The notes: generated by a model from the sequence alone, not told the origin. A DNA stretch of 64,000 bases from Ailanthus altissimus (GCA_946807835.1 OX327684.1:18066501-18130500), one strand, 5' to 3'; positions 1-11,554 are shown, counted from the first letter of the stretch. Numbers and translations: made by a program.

Positions 1-557
1 TTGCACGTGTTAGTGCTTTTAGTCTTTACAACTCTCCATGTGGGCTAGCACCCTGCACTGGTAATCCGAGGACAGTTCCAACGCAGGGACCTTTGGTTCA
101 AGCACCTAGACCAGGGTTTGGAGGTTCAAAATTCCTAGAAGAAGTTTGTAGTGAGCCTATCATTCCTTCGCAATGTGGGTATGGTTTCTGTGCATCTCCT
201 ATGGGGTACCATACACATGGCTCATTATTGGGTCCTGAGTTTGTTGATTATGAGGAGCCTCCTGCTTTCTCAAGTCATGAATTAATTTCCATAGCTACAG
301 ATTTGAACAACATTGCCTGGATTAAGAGTGGCCTTGAGAATAGCAGTGTTGGAGTACCAAGCAATGCAGCAAGTCAAAGAATGGCTCAAGGGACTGCTGC
401 TGGTTCACAAATTGAAATATCAGAACAAAGTGTAAGGAAAGATATGCACTTTGAAGATGGAAGAAACAAGTTGATGGGGATGATGACTGATGCTCTACCC
501 TCCCAGGTATCTAGACAACCTTTTGCAGTTCGAACTGAAGTTGAGGGTTTGAGCTAA
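1..557 (+). CDS. 3' end of a MYB3R-like transcription factor gene (partial)
   Basis: This is an open frame from the left edge (first full codon at base 3) to a TAA at 555-557, giving 184 residues. There is no ATG near the edge, so it is the last exon of a gene that starts outside the window. The segment EPPAFSSHELISIATDLNNI followed by AWIKSGLE resembles the conserved C-terminal part of plant three-repeat MYB (MYB3R) proteins, which regulate G2/M cell-cycle genes in the nucleus. The closing stretch LMGMMTDALPSQVS and the end EVEGLS also fit my memory of that family. The MYB DNA-binding repeats would lie upstream and are not visible, so the family call rests on the C-terminus alone. Codon use and GC content are clearly more gene-like than the AT-rich DNA that follows. 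Confidence 0.6.
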   Translation, partial: ARVSAFSLYNSPCGLAPCTGNPRTVPTQGPLVQAPRPGFGGSKFLEEVCSEPIIPSQCGYGFCASPMGYHTHGSLLGPEFVDYEEPPAFSSHELISIATDLNNIAWIKSGLENSSVGVPSNAASQRMAQGTAAGSQIEISEQSVRKDMHFEDGRNKLMGMMTDALPSQVSRQPFAVRTEVEGLS

Positions 558-1227
558 AACTCATGGCCAGTTACTAATTTTCAACTTAAATCACATAGTC
601 AGACGGTATAGAATCAAATTACTGAGTTGTCTCAGCTTCTTGATTTCAGAAGGCAGGAAGTTGATTTTGTGAGGAGGCTCCTTGTCCAAGCAGAGATATC
701 ATGAAATTTTGTTTAGTATACAAATATAACAAATGTTTCTTAATATATTTTCGGGCCTAAAGTGAAACTTATTTAGATTACAATTATAATGATTATGCTC
801 AGTCATTTAGTTGATCAATCTGTTATTTATTGATTTTGGGTTGATGAGTCTTGAGTCACAAAGGTTTTTCTATTACGAATCATACATATTAATCTATTTG
901 TGTGAAAAAGTTTGGCAGGAAATTGGTTCTCAAATGTCTGTTTTACAGTAAAGCAGTGATCCTGAAGGACCTGAACTGTGTGATGGAAGATGTGGCGATC
1001 TGTTTTTTTTTTTTTTTTTCCTCTCTCTCTCTCGAATACCAACATTTTTTAGTCTAATTTTTGTCTGAGATTAGCTCGGAAATCTGTCAGGACTGCAGAT
1101 GAGATTCCAAAGCACATCTGAGATCCCTCCAGCAGATAGAAAGTATTCAAATTTTCAAACATATAGCAGTGCAGCAGAATCAAATCTTTACCCTTATTGT
1201 TAGGCGGGAATGGTTACATTTCATGAA
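558..1227. other. 3' UTR and spacer after the MYB3R-like gene
   Basis: No coding sequence is supported here. The first 150-200 bases probably hold the 3' UTR of the upstream gene. A T-run followed by (CT)n lies at about 1001-1033. The rest is AT-rich spacer up to an LTR remnant. Confidence 0.5.
1001..1033. repeat. poly-T / (CT)n simple repeat
   Basis: A run of about 18 T is followed directly by CCTCTCTCTCTCTC. It is a pyrimidine-only tract on the + strand, typical of microsatellites near plant gene ends. Confidence 0.85.
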
Positions 1228-1396
1228 TGTTGTGAGAAATATAAAGAAAGGAATTTTTTTTTTTTGTCAAATAATATATAAGATTTATTTTTATATAGGT
1301 TTAAGACATGTATATAATAAAAAATAATATTTATATTAATAATATATATATGGTACGAAAATATTAAAAAATTATTTTAAAATAATTTTTTAATAC
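1228..1396 (-). repeat. 3' LTR remnant of the minus-strand copia element
   Basis: This AT-rich block of about 165 bp has a clear relative in the same orientation at 7,345-7,505. Both share a core with TAATATTTATATTAA and TTAAAAAATTATTTTAAAATAA. It lies directly downstream, in minus-strand sense, of the end of the degenerate copia RNase H. On the minus strand the sister copy reads into CAATAAAATATACTC, which resembles the polyadenylation region of plant copia LTRs. The exact ends are uncertain. Confidence 0.5.
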
Positions 1397-1409
1397 CTCA
1401 TTTTTAAAC

Positions 1410-4203
1410 TTAAAATAGTACAATAGAAGCAATTTTAAATTTAGAGATTAGAGTATGAAAGCGATAGAGAAGTAAAGATTTAATAAATATATTAATAGGT
1501 TACTTTTTAGATGAGATGGAGTGGAGTATAACATTGCTTTGAGAAACGTGTTGTTGAATAAAATAATAATATGTTTTAATATGTTTAGTTCGCTCATAAA
1601 AAATATAATTGTAGGTAATTTAGATAGCACTTTGATTATCACAATAAAAGAGTGTAACGCCCGAGTGATTAAAATCCATATCTTTAAGAAGCCATTGAAA
1701 CCAAACAACCTCTTGGATAGTATCAGTAAGGGCACGATACTCAATTTTAGTACTAGAACAGGCAGTGCCCGTATGCTTTTTGCTTTTCCATAAAAGAATA
1801 GAATCTCCTAAGAAAAGACAAAATCTAGTAGTTAATCGTCCATCTGTAGGATCACTTGTCCAATTTGCATCGGTATAAGCCTGCAGTACAAGAGGAGAGT
1901 AAGCTAAAAAATGGAGACCATGAAAAAGTATACCCATAAGATAACTCAAAATATAAAGAACTGCTGCAAAGTAAGAGGTATGAGGAGCAGCCATATATTG
2001 ACTGACAACATAAATAGTATAAGTAATATCTGGCCGAGTGACAGTAAGATATACCAAACTACCAACTAACTGGTGATAAAGAGTGGCATCACTGAGGAGA
2101 GTACCATTAGAAGATCGAAATTTGATATTAAGCTTTAAGGGAGTAGAGGCAGTCTTACTATCTTTCAAGCCAACTCTAGCAAGTAGATCCGATGCATATT
2201 AGCCTGTGAGAGATAATATCCAGTAGATCCGGACAGCACTTCAAGTTCAAGGAAATAACTAGGGTTGCCAAGATTTTTTATTTCAAAGTGTTGCTGAAGA
2301 AAGTTCTTGAAAGTGGAAATATTAAGAAGATCATCACCCGTGATAATCATATCATTAACATAGAGAAGAAGGAGAACACAACCTTTTACTATTTTGCGAA
2401 CAAAAAGAGCTGATTAATAAAGACTAGACTGAAAACCATGCTGAAGAATAGTTTCACTAAACTTTACAAACTATGCACGAGTAGCTTGTTTAAGACCGTA
2501 TAGAGCACGATGAAGTTTACAGACTTTGCCTAGAGGATGTGGATAACCAGGAGGAGGCTTCATATATACTTCTTCAGTGAGATCACCATTAAGGAAAGTA
2601 TTTTTTTACATCCATCTGAAATAATGTCCAACCACGAACTGCAGCAACAGCTAATAAACTTCGAACAAAAGTAAGTCTAATAATTGGGGCAAAAGTTTCT
2701 TCGTAATCAATTCTATATTCTTAAGTAAATCCTTTGGTAACAAGATAGGCTTTATAACACCCAATAGATTCATCATATTTGGTCTTAATCTTGTACACCC
2801 ATTTGCATCCAATTGTAGTTTTATTGGATGAAAGAGTAACAAAATCTCAAGTATGCGACTTCTCAAGGGCTTACAATTCTTCTGTCATTGCTTGCTGCCA
2901 AACAGGATTAGAGCTAGCCTCAGAATATGATTGAGGCTCATATAAAGAAAGGGTAGTAGAGAAACAATAATAATCACGAAGTTAAACATAAAGTTCTCTT
3001 ACCCGAGATGAATGACAAAAAGAAAGTGTAGATGAGGCCTCAAAGATGTCGAGAGCAGATCTTTCAAATGAGGTAGGAGGCTCAGAAGCAGGCGTTGTTT
3101 TAGCATATTCACTTATATGAAACTTAGAAGAAATATCTGTAGGTGAAGTATCGAGAAAAAGATTAACAGAATTATCTGTAAAAAAATTGTGACATAGGAG
3201 GAGACACAGATTTGAAGTTAGATACAGAAGAAAATATAGTATGCTCAAGAAAGACTACATGACGAGAAACATAAAGACAGTTAGATATAAGATCTCAACA
3301 TCTATAACCTTTATGTTTTATCCCGTATCCCAAGAAGTAACATAATCAAGTGTGGTTTGAGTTTGGTATGCTCATATTTTTGAAGTAGGATAAAATAAAT
3401 ACAACCAAATATTTTGAGGAGATTGTAATTAGGTGGAGTTCCATAAAGATGCTCATAAGGTGACTTATTCTCTATAACAAGAGAAGAAACACGATTAATG
3501 GTAAAGACAATGGTCAAAGCAGCTTCTCTCCAAAAACGTTCAGGACAAGAGGAAGAGATAAGAAGAATATGAGTAGTGTTTAAAAATATGTCTGTGTTTA
3601 TGTTTGACTTTCTCATCTTTCTTGAGATGTACTAGGACAAAACATTTGACATATAGTACTATGTTTCTGTAAAAGATTTAGAAAGTCAAAATCTCTATAC
3701 TCCATGCGAAAAACCATAATAGAATATGAGAACTGAGTTTTAACAATCTGAATAAAATCTCGATAACTTTTAATAAATTCGGATCGTTGTTTCATAAGAA
3801 ACAACCAAGTATATCGAAAATAGTCATCAACGAAGATCACAAAATATTTAGATCCTCCCATTGTGGCATTTGGAGGAGGATCTCATATATTATAATGTAC
3901 AAGATCAAACGGAGCATGAGAGACAGTAGTACTATTATCAAAAGGTAAGACTGGTTATTTAACTAAAGGACATGTAAGATAATCATCTTTATTATCAAAA
4001 ACAATACCTAAATGACCACTAAATACTAGAGATCGAATGCGATTGACTAATGCATGACCCAAACGAGAGTGCCAAAGATGTAATGAAGGCACTGAAGAGG
4101 TAGACGTTGCAAACGAAGGATATAGAAATAATAGATCTAAAGAAATAAGTTCATACAGACGTTCAACCTTATGGCCTGTTGATGAACACTTGAAATTACA
4201 CAT
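1410..4203 (-). pseudogene. degenerate Ty1/copia pol (integrase, RT, RNase H)
   Basis: On the minus strand, broken frames line up in normal copia order. The gag-pre-integrase part (about 4203-3955) contains LHLWHSRLGHALVNRIR. The integrase core (about 3861-3311) contains YFVIFVDDYFRYTWLF and RFWREAALT. RT pieces lie at about 2866-2165, including FEIKNLGNPSYFLELE. The connection and RNase H region (2168-1620) contains TRPDITYTIYVVSQYM, CSSTKIEYRAL and YCDNQSAI. After a stop at 1620 the terminal part can still be followed to about 1415 (ERTKHI, ISSKK). Numerous stops and frameshifts are present and I find no gag. It is a dead copy inactivated long ago, interrupted on its 5' side by the Athila-type fragment that begins near 4,221. 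Confidence 0.85.
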
Positions 4204-4220
4204 TTAATAATAGTTTTACA

Positions 4221-5610
4221 TGATTGTTTTGTATTACTAGTGTATTTAATTTTCTTAACTTAAGTATGTTTATAATATTGTACTTAATTATCTTATAACT
4301 GTTTTGTGGCAGGTTCGGTAAAATGGGCATAACTTTCTACCTAAAGATCCAATTGAGGTGATTATTAATCCTGTGCAGATCTGACTCAATGGGCTAACAT
4401 ATTGTATTTCATAAAGCATTGGAAATTCGAGTTTTTAGAGGGTGAAAATTAGCCTAGAACAGAATTAATCTGCAGTACAGGCCCAGTTTGAACAGTTATC
4501 AGTATTTGGCCCATAACTATAGAAGTACGTATCTAATACATATGAGATCACTCAATTTGGAAAGATAAGAGACTTATCTACAACTTTTATGTTTTGAGTG
4601 ACAGCTAATGCGGATCACATCAATTCCAAATTGGATAATGTGCCCAAGTGATAATGAATGCAAATTATTTTGCCACCATTCTTAACTTTCATCAACCAAG
4701 TGGTTCCCTCCAAATTTGTCTCGATTTATCCATGTTTTTCTATAAATAGGTGGCTTGTTTATGCCTAAAGAATGTAATTAGAAAGTTAGAATTTAGTTCA
4801 AAATACTTTTCCTTTGTATCCATTTCTTTGTACTATTATTTCTCTTGTTTACTATTAAGTCATGTTATTTCTTCTTCCATTTGTTTTCTTTTCATTTAGT
4901 TTTATTATGTCCAAATAATTTTGTTTAAGCTAAGGTGAAAGGGTGAAGCTCTTGGCAAGGTAATAAGATATGTTTAATATTTATTCATGAATTTAATGCT
5001 TCATTTTTAAGTTATGCAAATTTATATATGATGTATTTATTTTGTTTGTAGAATTAATACAATTTCTTCTAAAGTGGTGATTCTTGATTTATTATTGACA
5101 AACTTAATACTTGGCACAATAAATTCTTAAAACCATTTACAAGATTTGGTTTATATAACATTTCTTGTAAAGTGGGAGTCTTGATTTATTGTAGACAAAT
5201 ATAAAGATTGGCATAATAAATACTTGAACCCATTTATAAGATTTGGTGTATAATAATTGAAAGAAATAAATACTAATCAATAAATAAATGATAATGAACT
5301 TTAATTGCTATATTTTCCGGTTGGAACCTCCTTTGTGTGAGGATTCCAATTAAGTTATAAAAAAATAAAAAGTTAAATATATTCTTACTTCTTATGCCAA
5401 GAGTGAATCCCCGTAACCTTAGCTTTTTATTTGAATTGGTTAATTGAAATAATATTTGCAAACATCTTATACTGCATTAATTATCTTTAAAGTGTTTATA
5501 ATTTGTAATTTTAATTCTACTTCCCTGTGGATCGACCCCGTTCTCATCGGGTTATTTATTACTTCGACAATCCTGCACTTGGGAATAACTTCTATATTCT
5601 GGACGTGTCA
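4221..5610 (+). repeat. 5' LTR of an Athila-type Ty3/gypsy fragment
   Basis: This is the sequence directly upstream of a tRNA-Asp-type primer site. It ends in CGTGTCA, seven bases before that site. It contains a TATA-like TATAAATAGG near 4742-4751 and a region of CTTTGTATCC and CTCTTGTTTAC resembling the transcribed part of Athila LTRs. The 3' boundary is supported by the primer site. The 5' boundary near 4221 is a guess (first TG after the copia relic), because the matching 3' LTR is missing. Confidence 0.5.
5062..5256. repeat. 98-bp tandem duplication inside the LTR
   Basis: Two adjacent copies (about 5062-5159 and 5160-5256) share TTCTTSTAAAGTGG, TCTTGATTTATT, GGCAYAATAAAT and AAGATTTGGT in the same order. 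They differ at a modest number of positions. Confidence 0.65.
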
Positions 5611-5616
5611 AGTTTT

Positions 5617-5634
5617 TGGCGCCGTTGCCGGGGA
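5617..5634 (+). other. primer-binding site (tRNA-Asp type) of the Athila-type fragment
   Basis: The 18-mer TGGCGCCGTTGCCGGGGA matches the well-known PBS of plant Athila and related Ty3/gypsy elements, complementary to the 3' end of tRNA-Asp. It marks the LTR/leader junction. The GC-rich word stands out in very AT-rich surroundings. Confidence 0.85.
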
Positions 5635-5685
5635 GGTAACGTTAATATTTTGTTTTGTTATTGTTTGTTTGTTTATTTTATTTTC

Positions 5686-5853
5686 ATGGAAGGCTGAGCC
5701 TCCTACTCGTTATTTATTATTCATTTTTTTTACTTTTTATTTTAGTTTTTTTTTATTTTCATGGAAGGCCGAGCCTCCTAACGTACTTTACTTTATTTAT
5801 TATTCGCCTTTTATTTTCGCTTTTTATTTTAATGGAAGGCTAAGCCTCCTACT
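5686..5853 (+). repeat. three spaced copies of a 20-bp word in the Athila leader
   Basis: The word ATGGAAGGCYGAGCCTCCTA occurs at about 5686, 5761 and 5832 (the third with TAAGCC), spaced 71-75 bp and separated by T-rich filler. These are direct repeats in the untranslated leader between the primer site and gag. Confidence 0.75.
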
Positions 5854-6034
5854 ATTTATTTATTAACTTTTTATTATATAATCTAACATCACTAATCTAA
5901 CTTCTAATTATTTATCTTTATTTTACTTTTAGTTTTACATATTTTATTTACTTGTGTGTAATATTTTATTTTATTTACCTGTGTTTAATATTTTATTTGT
6001 ATTATTGTTATTGTATTTTGTTTTGTTTCTTTTT

Positions 6035-6766
6035 ATGAGCGGTTGGTTTCGAGATCCTAATTCTCATCGTTTAGTAAAAGGTAATTTCAAAACTTCCTTT
6101 GATAATTTGTTAGATTCTCCTTCATCTTCTCATTCTTCACTAAGTAACACCATGAGCGAAAATCAAATTGAGGGACTCATAGACCCAGGGGACAATCAGT
6201 CCCAACATAATGACCATAACCGACCTAGGACACTTAGAGACTATATGAACCCTACACGAACCGGTGCACCATCTTGCTTAATCTTTCCACCGGATGCAAC
6301 GCATTTTAATTTTAAGCCAGGCATTATCCAACTTTTACCCACTTTTCATGGCTTAGATGCAGAGAACCCTTATCTACATCTAAGAGAATTTGAAGAAGTA
6401 TGTAACACGTATAATGATCAAAATTGTAGCATGAACACAATTCGACTTAAGCTTTTCCCTTTTTCTTTAAAAGATAAAGCTAAAACATGGCTACAAAACC
6501 TTAGGCCAGGATCCATTTCTTTATGGGACGAGATGCAACAACAATTCCTGAAAAAAGTTTTTTCCCTCCCATAGAACAAATTCTTTCAAAAGACAAATCA
6601 CCACTTTTGCCCAAAAACCAGGAGAGACCCTTTACCAATGTTGGGAAAGGTATAAAGAATTACTTAATACCTATCCCCATCATAGTTTTGAAACATGGAG
6701 AGTAGTCTCAAATTTCTATGAGGGCTTAACATCCCAAGTTAGGCAAATGGTAGAAATGATGTGTAA
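6035..6766 (+). pseudogene. truncated Athila-type gag
   Basis: From ATG 6035 the frame reads through a typical Athila-lineage gag. Recognisable pieces are TLRDYMNPTRTGAPSC, GIIQLLPTFHGLDAENPY, LREFEEVCNTYNDQ and LKDKAKTWLQNLRPGS. The retrotransposon gag domain begins at about residue 85. A frameshift in a run of A and T near 6559 ends the first frame, and the domain continues in another frame (GETLYQCWERY, PHHSFETWRVVSNFYEGL) to about 6766. There the homology stops abruptly at a junction with unrelated AT-rich DNA. No protease, polymerase or 3' LTR follows, so this is a 5'-end fragment. Gag would form the particle shell; this copy cannot. Confidence 0.85.
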
Positions 6767-6922
6767 TCTGACCTCAGAATATAATTTTTTATTAATTATA
6801 AAATAACTCCTTAACTTTTAATAAATTACAATTTGACCTCTATAAAATTGTTAATTTTAAAACAATCCTAAAACTATCTCAAAAATATAGAAAATTATAA
6901 TCTGACCTCAGAATATTAAGTT
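6764..6922. repeat. direct repeat in AT-rich junction DNA
   Basis: The word TAATCTGACCTCAGAATAT occurs at about 6764 and again at about 6899, bracketing AT-rich sequence with a third, partial TTTGACCTCTATAAA. It starts exactly where gag homology stops. It may be the end of another transposon, but I cannot identify it. Confidence 0.5.
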
Positions 6923-6939
6923 TTTTTGCAAATAAACCC

Positions 6940-7300
6940 TAATTGAAGGCGGTTAACTTTATTAGGTGCGTGTAGTGTTGCTCGATCTCCGATTGACCTG
7001 TTTCCAATGGCATTTGAATGATCAGAAACTGTTGCTTCTTTCGAATTGGGTGGTGTCGGTCACGGCAGTGTAGAACGGCTGGGATCTGAGGTAGCAGTGA
7101 GCGGCGATAGTAACTTTCAAGCAATGCGTTCGGTGATTTTCAACCTTCGATTGGCGCGTTATCGGCGTCATTGAAATGGTCGGAGTTTTATGAGTATCTT
7201 AGGGTGGGCGATGTCTAGCACGGCAATCTTTCGACGATTTTTTATGACTTTTCGATGAACTCAATATTTTTCAACGGGTTCTCAAATAATTCTAATAAAT
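6940..7300. other. unassigned GC-richer island
   Basis: About 300 bp with clearly higher GC than its surroundings, containing GGTGTCGGTCACGGCAGTG and GCAGTGAGCGGCGATAG. Frames on both strands are short and I recognise no protein. It lies between the Athila breakpoint and the copia LTR remnant. It could be a captured gene fragment or part of a DNA transposon. Confidence 0.3.
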
Positions 7301-7344
7301 TGTGACTAAACAAAGTGACAGTAAAAATAATTAAAACTCTAATA

Positions 7345-7505
7345 CTATATAAAAAATATAAAGAAGAGTATATTTTATTGTGTTAAATAATATACAAGAT
7401 TTGATTATATATAGACTTAAGAAATATACATAATAAAAAATAATATTTATATTAAGAATATATATAATAAGCTAATATTAAAAAATTATTTTAAAATAAT
7501 TTACA
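7345..7505 (-). repeat. 5' LTR remnant of the minus-strand copia element
   Basis: Same-orientation partner of the block at 1,228-1,396. On the minus strand it begins TGTAAATTATTTT and later reads TTGTATATTATTTAACAC then AATAAAATATACTC, like the R region of a plant copia LTR. No Met-tRNA primer site is visible beside it, so the adjoining internal part has been lost or replaced. Confidence 0.45.
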
Positions 7506-9286
7506 GCGATAATTAATTAAAATGTTAATTACTTAATTAATACAAATTATTTTATGCTCAGGTTCGAGAATGGGACAACGTGAACGGGTTCATTTTATTC
7601 TGTTAAAAGCTATACATACAATTATAATGCTTGCAAAATTCCGCTACCATTCCACTCTCACAATGGCTGTTCTAATGACTTTATTTTTCAAAAAAGTGGT
7701 TGTTCTTGTCTCACCATTTTTTTTCCTAGTTCTTTGTAACAAAGATTGATGTAGTAATCAAAGTTGTCCAGGTAAGAGTAAAAATAAAAACATGTAGAAT
7801 TTTTTTTACACCAAACTAGAAATAAAATACAAATAGAATTCAAAGAGAATAGAAATAAAATAAAATAAAAATATAAGCAAAAGCATAGTTTTCTTACTTT
7901 TCAAAAAGACGTAATACTGCCGCTCAATACTCTAGCTAAAATAGCTTCTACTACTCGTAATACTCGAGTCTTGTTGGAAGACAGGAAGAGTATATATCCT
8001 GAGGTTCTATCTCATGTTTTCTAGCTTTTTTTGTTCTATTTTTTTTTTTAAAAAATAATAATTAATTTAATAAATTATATAATTTATTATATAATAAAAA
8101 TCATTATTATATATTACTCTCTAATAAATTTATAATTTTATATAATTTATAATATAATATCACGTATTTAAAAATTCATATTTAACCCGTAAATTAATTA
8201 ATTATATATATATATAAAAGCAAAAGCATTGTTATGCAGAATCCTGGGCAGTAGGGCCTCTGTTTTTCTTGTTTCTTATAGAATAATAATGTAAGTTGGT
8301 CCCTTTCTATTGGGCGGGCACCTGCTGCTATTCTGTCAGTTTCTAGATTACCATTTTGACCATAAAAAATTGTTAACTTTAGGACCGTACCGAATGAGCA
8401 TTTGGGTTAAAAATTAAGAATCATGGGCAATAACGAAACAGCATTTCTGATCATTTCAATTACAGTCCATTTCCTATACTTTCCGTAAATATAAGAATCA
8501 ACTAATCAAGAGGCCCAAACTACCCTTCTGTAACTATGAATTTTGATCATAAAGCAAGGACAATTATGAGATTCACCACAAAAGGTGCACCAAAATCTGG
8601 GGCTGGTATAGTCTGTGACGCATTTAAAAAACAGTACTGATAAAAAAAGCACTGAAGAGGACAAGTAAAAATCTGCTTTTGATACATAATTTTTATCATT
8701 TCTATCTGAAAAAAAAAACAAATATATAACCACTTTAAAATTAAATGTTAAGGCACCTCAATCAAAATCATGATCCCTTTAAATGATTAATTTGTTTACT
8801 TTTTCAATTTTAGTCTCCTCGCTATGATTTTTATTCCTCATGTTTTCCTTGCACTAACACCAAAAGAAAATAAAAATGAAATATAAATAATATTAAGTTG
8901 ATAACGTAAACAAGGAGTTTTGTTCTAGTGAGTTTTAATAAGTAGTAAATTTTGTAGTACGTTATAAATAATATAAAAATTATAAATTAATTAGATAATA
9001 TTTTGTGACAGCGTAACGAACTACTTATGCCATCAGATCATTCCCCCTGAACAAAACCAAAGCCTCTATTATACGTCTTCAGTTTCACTGTTTAGCTTAA
9101 GTACTGTGGTTCTATTCGTGTGATCTTATTACTTGATCTTTCTTTCTTTAGTTCTGTCCAAGACTGACACAACACAGAAGTTTAAGAGAGGGAGAGATCA
9201 ACTACCATACTACAGTAGCCAGTTTGTTAAAAAATCTAAAAAAAAGAAAACTATTTTTTTGCTTTATTGAACCTTTTGGGGCATTG
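7506..9286. other. AT-rich spacer and presumed promoter region of the RINGv gene
   Basis: No supported coding sequence. The stretch 8040-8215 is almost pure A/T. The last 200-300 bases before the RINGv start, with CT-rich TTTCTTTCTTTAGTTC and GAGAGGGAGAGATC, look like a plant promoter and 5' UTR. I cannot fix a transcription start. Confidence 0.4.
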
Positions 9287-9376
9287 ATGAGCTCTGGGTT
9301 ACAAATACATTTCATGAAGATTTGCCATCTGGGTGTTGAAAATGGAAGCTTTACAAAAGCCCCATGTGGTTGTTGA
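9287..9376 (+). promoter_or_regulatory. upstream ORF overlapping the RINGv start codon
   Basis: An ATG at 9287 opens a 29-codon frame, with a second in-frame ATG at 9314. It ends with TGA at 9374-9376, past the main ATG at 9342 and in another frame. If it is in the mature mRNA, ribosomes using it would miss the main start, so it could reduce translation. Whether it is transcribed, or removed by a 5' UTR intron, is unknown. Confidence 0.35.
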
Positions 9377-11554
9377 TGTAGAAGATGGAGAGCAGAAGCG
9401 TTCTTCTTCTGCAAGTGATGCGTCTGCTGCTAGTGTTGAGATTAAGGAGAGGAGATCATCTGTATCAGAGGTGGATCTAGAATGTGGTGATAGTAAAGTA
9501 CAGTCGGAAAAACTTGAGAGGGATTGCAGGATTTGTCATCTCAGCTTGGATGCAACTAATCCAGAATCTGGGGTGCCAATTGAGCTGGGCTGTTCATGCA
9601 AGGATGATTTGGCTGCTGCTCATAAACAGTGTGCTGAGGCTTGGTTCAAGATTAAGGGAAACAAGTAAGTAACCTGAAAGATAGAAAAAAAAAAAAGAAT
9701 GATCTTTTTATGTACTTTTGGAGTTTATGTATGTTTTAAGGTTCTTGGAATTAGATTATATGATCAAATGTTTGTCTTTGTTGTTATAATTTTCTTCTAG
9801 GTATTTTCAACTTCTAGGGATAGTTTTGATCTTTGGAGTTCATGGCATTGTGTTGCTGTGTAATTTGGTTTTGAAAATGTTTATGGGATGTGATTAAAAT
9901 GAAAAAGCTGATCTGAATTGTCGTGAGATTAATTTGGTGGCTTCCATGGGGTTCCATGCTCAGGTTTGAAGTTTTTGTTTTTCATTTTGTATTTAGGCTC
10001 TGTCATCTGTCCATAAAGGTGGAGGAATATTTAGTGAAAATTAAGGCAAAAGAATTGAATGACCATTCTTAATTCAAGGAACATTACAATGGGAACTTAT
10101 TAAGAATAAAATCTCTACTTTGTTAGAGTAAAGTAAAGGTAAAGACAGGTTGTATTAAAATAAAGAGAATCATATGTTTATAAAGCTAAAGATGGAATAA
10201 CTAGGATGTTTATTAAAACAATTCTTCACCATTCTGTCTTAATGGAACTAACTTGCATCAATTGAAGCATCTCTGTCTCCTTTCTAAGATTTTGGTTTTT
10301 GAGATTATACAAGTTGAGTTTCAAGTCTTTGACTCTCAAGTGAGTGATTTATTTTCCGTGTTAAAGTATTTGCACCTGCAGGTATTCCTTATATGACAGA
10401 TTGACTAGGTCATTCCTTTTTCTTTCTGAACTTGGATATGTATTAAAATGTTATAATATGCCATCTGGTGAAGAAAATAGTTGATAGCCTGGGTTTAAGG
10501 TGGCATGCTGAAACATGCTCTGTACACCTTATTTATGTAATTCATGTAAATCTTAACACATTGCTAAAATCTATATGTTATTGTCGTCACTTTGGTGGTC
10601 TAATAGTTCTGTTGACATAACTAGATCATTTAATTCATGACTAAGAGTTGTGATTATCTCTAATTACTAAGTAAAAGATTGGCTTATTTTCTAGGAGTTA
10701 TTTAATATTACTCAAAACATTTTTCAAAATTGGAATTCCATGCATACACACTCTCAATGAACTAAAGACCTCTCTGCATATACTTGTTTTTGGTATCAAG
10801 AGTAAAGCATCTTGATAACTTATCCACTCTTACGGTTTCCATTTTTAACTTAGCATTTATTATATTATTGTTATTACTGAATAGATATAAGAGTAAGATT
10901 ATTTTGGATTAGTAAGTTAGAAGCAGCTTCTATCTAGTATGTATGCACATGTAGGAAATAATTCCATATAATTATTGATGGCATATTGTTTGTCAAGCTA
11001 TTGCAATGAAACATTTGACATGTAGCTTCGGAAGTCACTCTGGAATTGAATCAAATGTTCCATTTGCAGACAATATTCTTGAATGGCCATAACTTTCGTG
11101 TAGCTATAAGAACTGAGTAAAGTTTTCTCTTGCTGCTTCTTGCTTTTGGCATGCCTGTTAAAAAAGAACAAATTACAACCTCAATTGTTGTTTATGTATG
11201 AGATTGATTTGCATGTGACATTTCTGTTTTCTGTTTGTCTTACATGATATCTAGAAAATAACTTTGTATAGTCTGTTTGTTTGTATGTTTACATTGATCT
11301 TCATTCAATTATCTGATTGCAGAACCTGTGAAATCTGTGGATCAACTGCATGCAATGTTGTTGGTGTGAATGAGGCTGAATCGGTGGAATGGAACGAATC
11401 AAATGATACTACACCAGCAGCATTTGCCGCACCTGTGCACCAGGCAGAAACACGGAACTTCTGGCAGGGCCACCGGTTCCTGAATTTCCTGCTAGCTTGT
11501 ATGGTCTTTGCATTTGTAATATCTTGGCTGTTTCATTTCAACATATCCTCATGA
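9342..11554 (+). CDS. RINGv (MARCH-type) membrane-anchored E3 ubiquitin ligase, 2 exons
   Basis: Exons 9342-9664 and 11323-11554 are joined across a GTAAGT...TTGCAG intron of 1,658 bp. The junction codon AA|A restores the family motif GNKTCEIC. Together they encode about 184 aa. The N-terminus is Ser-rich and acidic. The C4HC3 RING variant follows: CRIC (about residue 60), CSC, HKQC, then CEIC after the splice. In this family RINGv recruits an E2 enzyme to ubiquitinate membrane proteins. Near the C-terminus FLNFLLACMVFAFVISWLF is one membrane-spanning helix, after which only FHFNISS remains. That places the RING in the cytosol of an endomembrane or plasma-membrane protein. A GTG and TTG lie upstream in frame, but ATG 9342 is the first ATG in the frame. 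The nearest neighbours are transposons, so context says nothing about its targets. The plant paralogues are mostly uncharacterised. Confidence 0.88.

Noticed and set aside
5456..5866. 136-residue Phe-rich hydrophobic frame
   Set aside because: It runs through the end of the Athila LTR, the primer site and T-rich leader repeats. It is a composition artefact.
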